A stretch of DNA of 64,000 nt from Pohlia nutans. Its lineage: Eukaryota > Streptophyta > Bryopsida > Bryales > Mniaceae. The DNA lies in assembly GCA_022496805.1 (NCBI GenBank), contig CM040103.1, positions 9,690,001 through 9,754,000 on the forward strand, given 5' to 3'. Each line of letters starts with the position of its first letter. The stretch's first letter is position 1. The notes under the pieces are model-generated. The model was given only the letters and a program-made list of their open reading frames with translations, had not been told where the DNA came from and searched no databases. A program made the translations under genes and the position numbers. Of this stretch, positions 58,027 through 64,000 are shown in pieces.

Positions 58027-59388
58027 GTGATTGCGAGTTACGGTACCCAAATTTTGTGTAGTAGTATAGGAATTGCTTGCACTTTTTTAATCTTTGGAAA
58101 ATCACCAATAAACATGGGGATGGATTTTTGTAACAAAACAAATTGCATTGTTTTTAGAATTCCAAAGTTAAGATGTTTATTACCATTTTTTTTTTGAAAT
58201 TGCAATCTTTCTATTTAGATTAATCATTTTTGCTTGAAATTTTTGGCATATTTTTTGTCAAAAGTGCACCTATAATATGGGAAATGCTAAAAGGGGATCA
58301 AATTTGAACTTCACAAATTTATAGAAACATACCACAAGTGCATATAAAGCTACCATATGTTAATTTCTTGGGTATTATGCTTATTTTTTTAATTAATTAT
58401 TTCATAATGTTTTATTTATTTATTTTAAAATTTATGCACTTAAAATTTTATTTTATTTTATTAAAAAAGAAATAATGGTTCAATTTTAGAGGTTGGATAT
58501 AAAACACATTTTTCATAAAACCTACATATGGAGGTTATGTAAACTCGGGTGGGTCACTCTTCATATATTTTGGGTACCACATGCGGCGAGGGGGTGTTTT
58601 TTGGGGGGCTATTTACCTCCTAGCTAAAATTAAAAGGACCCCTATGATTACTTAATGGGAAAAAATAGCCTATATTATGGACTCTATCATTTTTTATAAA
58701 ACGGTGACCAATGCAATTTTTTTATATGCTATCTTCCTTGTAAAGGCTTAAATATAATCTAAAAGTAACATGACTTTAAATTCAGGTGGACAAAAATGAG
58801 CTTTCATCCACTTCTAGACCTACTTTTCGTCCACCGCGCAGCTGACCGCCCTTTCCTACCAACTGTGCTCTAGCTGTTTCCCCCCCAAAACAGACTGTAC
58901 TCAGTTTAATACCTTGGATCCCATTTGCAATTCCCTAAATTACATGTACTAAAATCATAATGGACCAAAATTGTGATGTACCTAAATTATTTATAATGAC
59001 ATGTACTCTTTCATTGCATTCTATCTTATTTGTAATTTTTTTATAAATTCTTATAAATTTTACCTATGATGAATAAAACCCATGCTATTTTCTACCGCAC
59101 GTTGTTTGTAAAATGCAGTAAGTGACCCACCCGAGTATGTAAAAAAGGCTCTAATGACCCTTGGTAGGTAAAAAATGAAAAAGGTTGTTTAGTGAAGCCC
59201 AAAGTCTTAAAATAAACTTAACAATTGCTAAAAAGGAAGTATTAGCATAAACCTTATTTTGAATGGTGAAATTTTTAATTCAATTGAAAGTTGAAAGGTG
59301 CACATTATACCACTAGTGCATGATTTGCACAAGTTTTAGCTGCACTATTTGCACCCCCCATTTGGTAGACCCTAGCTTGCAATTGCCA
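58027..59388. mobile_element. TIR element L, copy 2, interrupted by element M
   Basis: The left end GGTGATTGCGAGTTACGGTA and the right end TAGACCCTAGCTTGCAATTGCC pair imperfectly. Without the 594-bp insertion the body is collinear with 43961-44734. Left flank AGAGG and right flank AGAGG may be its target duplication. Confidence 0.6.
58543..59136. mobile_element. TIR element M, 594 bp, nested in L
   Basis: Perfect 16-bp inverted ends, ACTCGGGTGGGTCACT and AGTGACCCACCCGAGT, lie between ATGTAA (58537-58542) and ATGTAA (59137-59142). L copy 1 has one uninterrupted ATGTAA at the corresponding place (44483). There is no coding frame. The short TIR and apparent 6-bp duplication do not fit Stowaway or the TTAA group; the superfamily is unassigned. 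Confidence 0.8.
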
Positions 59389-60020
59389 GAGGACTTTTTG
59401 CTTTAAATTTGAATTGTATTAATATAAGATGATATTGTGGTTTTAGAATGGTGAAAAAACAAGTAGGATTGAAATGTTATATTACACAGTATTTTTATGT
59501 TCTCCATCACATTCAATTTTACATTGTGTTAAAACATTTATATGAATTTGAAAATGTATACTACTAGACATTAATGATACTATACTTGCATTAAATATAT
59601 ATTTAGGACGGAATAAATTTGTATACAAAGGTTTTTAAACATGTAACATTACCCCTCAAATACAAGGTTTTTTTTTTTTTAATTGAGGCAGTGAACGCAC
59701 ATGATTCTCAAACATAATGTAGAGTATACCCTTGGGTTTCTAACGTCATATTAAGCATACTAGCTTGATCCATATTAAGCATTTAACCAATTTGATAAAA
59801 ATAGCCCTCTATATAGGATTATACATTGCATGCATTAATTTGTGTTGTTTGTGGTCGTATATTTGAATGTTGATTGTGTCTATGGTATAATTAGACAAAC
59901 CCAAGTTAGCATGACTTTAATGAATAGAAAATGCCAATTTGGTAAAATAAGAATCTACTAGGGATGTTGCAAAGAAAGAATATACCTAATAGATTTATTT
60001 TGTTGAAAGATTGCTGAAAA
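59389..60020. other. AT-rich, nothing recognised
   Basis: No supported feature. Confidence 0.4.
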
Positions 60021-60506
60021 TCTATTTTGATGTGATGGTGAACCGCTTTGTAGGAAAGTTGAGGTTGTCAAATCATATGTATAGGTACTATATAAGTTTG
60101 AAGTATAAAAAGAAGAAGTGTCAAGAATCAGACTAGTTCAAGATAAAAATAGGGGAAAAAAAGTTTGAGTTGATCCAAGGATCTATTTTGATGTGATGGT
60201 GAACCACTTTGTTGGAAAGTTGACGTTGCCAAATCATATGTATAGGTACAATATAAGTTTGAAGTATAAAAAGAAGGAATGTCAAAAATCAGTCTAGTTC
60301 AAGATAAAGACAGGGAGAAAAGGTTTGAGTTGAACCGAGGATTTATTTTGATGTAATGGTGAACCACTGTGTAGGAAAGTTGAGGTTGTCAAATCATATG
60401 TATAGGTACTATTAATATAAGTTTGAAGTATAAAAAGAAAGACTGTCAAGAATCAGACTAGTTCAAGATAAAAATAGGGAAAAAAAGGTTTGAGTTCATT
60501 CGAGGA
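60021..60506 (+). repeat. Three tandem copies of a 160-bp unit
   Basis: Units begin at 60021, 60181 and 60341 with ATCTATTTTGATGTGATGGT (or a close variant) and run through GGAAAGTTGA, AAATCATATGTATAGGTAC and AGACTAGTTCAAGATAAA. The period is exactly 160 between unit starts; the third copy has about four extra bases. Confidence 0.9.
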
Positions 60507-60701
60507 GTTAAAGTTGAAGGTACAAAAGATGAACAAAGACATAGATGAATTGGTAATGATTTTTAAAAATAAATATATAAACATTCATAATTTAACAAGG
60601 AAACAAGTAATCAAATAATTTTCAAATTTAACTTTATTTCAATTTAAAAAATCAAATGTTAACTTGATGGAAACTAGGAAATTGTGTAAAAAAATGGCTT
60701 C

Positions 60702-60720
60702 TTAACCCTTAAATGTCCTT
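60702..60720 (+). repeat. Orphan TTAA-element end
   Basis: TTAACCCTTAAATGTCC resembles the B/C-type terminus. I found no inverted partner nearby, so it is a single end or coincidence. Confidence 0.35.
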
Positions 60721-60875
60721 TCTCACTCCATTCTATAGGACTTAATCAAACGTCCAATAACGTATCCCTACAATGTAAATTTGGATAGTAGTTCATTTTA
60801 AATACCATCCGAGGTTCACTACTCTAATTCATTCATTTCAATGTAAAAATTATGTAGTACAAATATAATATTGGT

Positions 60876-61801
60876 TTAACCCCTAAAGGACCATGCTCAT
60901 TCCTAAAATTTTATCACTTTCTTGTGATGCTTTCAAAAAGGCAATTGTATCTCTTGATTGGTATTCATGTAGAAAACTTCACCGTTGAAACTCAAAGAAG
61001 ACTTAGTCATGAGACTGTACACCAATTTTCAGAACAATCTACCGTATATATTACATGATTATAAGGTTTGATCATAAGTTGATTTCTGAAAATTTTGAAC
61101 AAAACCAACTGGTCATTCATTGCAAGCTTTCTTATAAATAAAAAAACCATGATTAGCGTTTGAAAGTTTAGGAGCATACAAAGATGTACTATATCTAGGT
61201 GCTCACAAAAAATGGTGTTTTAAAACTAAATACAACAACAATGATTGATTCTCAAAGATTTATGTTTGGATGAAGTGACTTGTTGGTGACTCGTTGAGCC
61301 GGTGTTTGTGATTGTTATTAACTTTTACATTACAAAAATGTTTTAGATAATTCAAATATATATTTGGAATATTCCAAAATATTCAAAAATAATATAAAAT
61401 ATATAGAAAAGATTCCAATTATTTTGAAAAGATTCCGTTTTAAATATATTTAAACATTTTATGTAATTATTATATAGTGTTAATGATGCAATAATGGCAA
61501 ATATTTTACATATTGTACACTTCTTCTTTTTTACGAATGTGACATCCAAGTGTGAAAACGCCCTTCAAGTCATCAACTGCCCTAACTAAAATGTCCCAAC
61601 TTTACCAACCTTGACGTTTTAAGTTTTTCCCAATGAATCAATCAACGTAATTGCAAATCTCAAAGGATTTTTGTGTTCTTGTAACGTACATTTCCAATTC
61701 TCTAGTTAACATCAAGTCAAAATTGTGAAATCCAAACAAGTTATTAAAGTAATGAAATTATTTGAGGACACATTGTGTCCACCTGGTCCTTTAGGGGTTA
61801 A
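60876..61801. mobile_element. TTAA-bounded element F2, 926 bp
   Basis: It starts TTAACCCCTAAAGGACCATG and ends GGTCCTTTAGGGGTTAA. It is near-identical in order and content to F1 (40310-41233), including ATCTCTTGATTGGTATTCAT and AGCCGGTGTTTGTGATTGTT. It is non-coding and in the same orientation as F1. Confidence 0.88.
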
Positions 61802-61952
61802 ACTACAACGTTAATTAATTTACAACTTAATTTCATCATAGGTAACTCAATTTTTCCACAACTACTCCCTCTGTCCTATAGCTATTGTCATGTTTGAAAG
61901 TGCTTTTTTAAGTAAGGTAGTAACACCTAAAATTGCCACTTTAATTGTTGTG

Positions 61953-62086
61953 CCTACTTGCTATTGTCAGAATTGTCAAATTTCTTAATGTTATTGTGAG
62001 CAAGTTCAAGAGATTTGAACCTACTTGCTATTGTCAGAATTGTCAAATTTCTTAATGTTATTGTGAGCAAGTTCAAGAGATTTGAA
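61953..62086 (+). repeat. 67-bp perfect tandem duplication
   Basis: Two adjacent copies starting CCTACTTGCTATTGTCAGAA read as identical, so the duplication is recent. Confidence 0.92.
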
Positions 62087-62387
62087 CGCACCAACAAATG
62101 CGTGATCTGGATATTGAATACAAAAGTTTTAAAGGGTCAAACTTTCATTGGGAGATGATCTAAGATTGCCATCTAGTCCAACAATAGATGGTCAAAAAGT
62201 ACAATCTAGAATTGGGCAGGAAACGATTTTGGGTTAGGTGCGATTTTGGGTGTTCCCACCTTAGGTCAAAAAAATACTTCCTTGTGGCTAATTTTATTTA
62301 GGTTGCAATGAACACATGCAATGTTCTTCAATCACTCTAGTCACATAATTTGGAACCTTTTTTGATCATTCTTACGGTATGACCTAC

Positions 62388-62935
62388 TTAACCCTTTAAG
62401 GTCCCGATTCAACACTGTTTTCAAAGATTCGTTATAAAATGTTTGATAAAAAACTAAAATGGAGTTAATGTTCAAAGCAAAGTTATAGATGTCAATGTGA
62501 AGATAACATCTATACGGTTGGATTCGTAATATTTTTTATTAATATTTTTTAATTAATTTTGCAAGGTTTTCACTTGAAATTCAATTAAAAATCCAAAATT
62601 AACATTAAAATTTTAAAAAATATTGTAATGAAATTGGAATAACATACACTACAAGATGGTATGGTTTTCACTATTTGATTCTTTTTATTATGGAAAATCA
62701 TGTTTAAGGCCTCACTTTTTGAACTAAGAATGAAACTTGACATAAATCACTTTTACTATTTTTCAAAAACTCTCAATATCTTATCTTGAAGATCCGTACC
62801 GTACAAATGGTAATCAACTACAGAAGAATTTAAAAAAAATTGAATGGATGAAAAACATCCCCGTGAGTGGTGAAGGGACGCATCCTGAAATCATCCATCG
62901 TCCAGATTCTGGACGCAGGCGCGTCCAAGGGTTAA
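62388..62935. mobile_element. TTAA-bounded element H, copy 2 (uninterrupted), 548 bp
   Basis: The left end is TTAACCCTTTAAGGTCCCG and the right end is GCGCGTCCAAGGGTTAA. It is the reverse complement of the three pieces of H copy 1. It carries single TTAA tetranucleotides at 62704-62707 and 62830-62833, where copy 1 has elements F1 and E. It is inserted in a Stowaway-like element. Confidence 0.85.
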
Positions 62936-63084
62936 GAAAGCACTTTCAAACATGACAATAACTTTGGGACGGAGGGAGTACCTTACTTTCAATGCATTTG
63001 ACTCAACCAATTGTTTTACAATTTTCCGTTTTTATTATGACATGTTTGGGAAGCCCTAACTTTAGGGTAGTCATCTACCAGATA

Positions 63085-63246
63085 TCTCCATTCTGTGGAT
63101 CGGCCCACTTTCCTAGATCTAGAACAGGAGTACATACTGGCGTTTACGCTGCTTCGATCTACCACATTTCTCCATTCTGTGGATCTGGCCTCCTTTCTGG
63201 GATCTACAACTGGACTACATAATGGCGTTCACGCTGCTTCGAAGAA
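63085..63246 (+). repeat. 84-bp diverged tandem duplication
   Basis: TCTCCATTCTGTGGATC...GCTGCTTCGA occurs at 63085 and again at 63169 with several substitutions. Confidence 0.8.
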
Positions 63247-64000
63247 TCTGGCTCAGCTGACGGCCATGGCCCTCCCTGGCTATGGCGGACCTGGGCCGTC
63301 TTTCTTCTTCCGAGCATTATTCACATGTGCTGCTGGCTTGTTGCGGATGCCACATCTTCACGCGTTCTGTTTCCGATTCTCGCAAGCTCGAGTACCACAG
63401 CCGCCGCTGAGCGCTTTCTACTGAGCGTTTTCGTGCAAATTTTCGTTGAGTGAGGGCTTGGAAATTTGCTCACCGAGGGTTTCGAGGTCGCGGGGAGCTT
63501 GCTTGGACGCCCGCCCGCTTTTGCACGCCGGCTTTGTTTGCCATTGCGGTGCACTTTCGAACGGGCCTTGTCTTGTTGTTTTCGGCTCATTCTGTATCAT
63601 GCCTATAACGGTCTAGATGTCCGTATAGCCGCGCAGGAGGAGATCCATTTTCATTGTGTGTTTGGTGAATAGCGGCGACACCGACAGACAGACAGAGAGA
63701 ATAAGAAGCTTACATAACACTTTAGAGTGTACTTGAAAGGTATTTATTATGGCTTTGGCAGCTGTGAAAGGTGGAAAGGCATATGCCTATCTTCTTCGAC
63801 GACGATCTCCTGCTGTGATAAGCGAGATTTGCGCGTCGTAGGAGCTGGAGCGAGGAAATAGCTGGAAGCGAGGCTGGATAGAGGCGACACGCATCCATGG
63901 CCTCTGTAAGTATCATCCTAATTCAGCTGTTTTCTGTTTATCAAGATTTTAGGTTGCAGACATGATAACAACGGTTACAGTGAGAATTGTGTTGAAGTTT
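63247..64000. other. GC-richer right edge, possible 5' region of a gene leaving the window
   Basis: Composition rises sharply after about 63230. An ATG at 63749 opens 27 codons (MALAAVKGGKAYAYLLRRR...) ending at TAG. A second ATG at 63897 reads ATGGCCTCT followed directly by GTAAGT, a good donor site, so a three-codon first exon is conceivable. No product can be named from this window. Minus-strand frames at 63321-63600 (Lys/Arg/Ser-rich) are probably compositional. Confidence 0.3.

Larger units (their letters stand above)
61863..62980. mobile_element. Stowaway-like element with about 45-bp TIRs, hosting H copy 2
   Basis: The left end TACTCCCTCTGTCCTATAGC and the inverse right end TACTCCCTCCGTCCCAAAGT both continue into TATTGTCATGTTTGAAAGTG and a CTTT run. 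The termini and TA flank are Stowaway/mariner type. Inside are a 67-bp tandem duplication (61953-62086) and TTAA element H copy 2 (62388-62935). Without them it is about 0.5 kb. Confidence 0.75.

Noticed and set aside
1..64000. tRNA, rRNA, CRISPR, telomeric arrays or bacterial-type operons
   Set aside because: None seen. Scattered AAACCCTAA strings (for example near 13255, 14083, 30135) are isolated and do not form telomeric arrays. The spliced genes and LTR elements exclude a prokaryotic source.

Overview
The window looks like nuclear DNA of a land plant. Two multi-exon genes with GT-AG introns have plant-type products. Debris of plant-type coatomer beta'-subunit, apyrase and trichome-birefringence-like genes is also present, together with Copia, chromodomain-Gypsy, LINE, SINE-like and Stowaway-like elements in a very AT-rich background. 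No species is named; nothing visible separates seed plant from fern, lycophyte or bryophyte with certainty.

Layout. 1-5818: AT-rich non-coding DNA with a short-motif array and two TTAA-bounded elements. 5819-11281: a complete, apparently young Ty1/Copia retrotransposon (identical-looking 258-bp LTRs, one open 1381-codon gag-pol). 11282-15420: a degenerate repeat field, then fragments of three unrelated genes (beta'-COP, apyrase-7-like, TBL) and a small TTAA element. 16257-17615: a 1.36-kb near-perfect palindrome. 20146-25994 (+): intact six-exon serine racemase, 332 aa. 26933-29585 (-): intact seven-exon SLC25A38/Hem25-type mitochondrial glycine carrier, 320 aa, convergent with the first gene. 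31269-41546: a nest of transposons (a TTAA element holding an 8.8-kb TTAA element, which holds a decayed Gypsy chromovirus and a Ulp1-like peptidase relic, plus a 924-bp TTAA element). 41940-43031 (-): decayed LINE. 43-63 kb: almost gene-free, very AT-rich, with further TIR elements, tandem repeats, SINE-like pieces and a second nest at 61863-62980. The right edge (after about 63230) is richer in GC and may be the 5' end of another gene.

Main discovery. At least ten elements share the architecture TTAA-CCC(C/T)TAAA(G/C)G...TTAGGGG-TTAA, i.e. piggyBac-type termini with TTAA target duplication. The window supplies its own proof: the element copy at 62388-62935 is an uninterrupted version of the one at 31269-41546, and at both places where the latter is interrupted it carries a single TTAA. 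One of those insertions is 8.8 kb long; the 378-bp element at 5119-5496 is a fusion of its two ends, as expected of a deletion derivative. The long element contains a C48 (Ulp1-like) peptidase relic and no transposase that I can recognise. Also notable: the Copia element has a primer-binding site complementary to the anticodon arm, not the 3' end, of initiator tRNA-Met.

The two live genes may be metabolically adjacent (D/L-serine chemistry in the cytosol, glycine entry into mitochondria), but their proximity could be chance.
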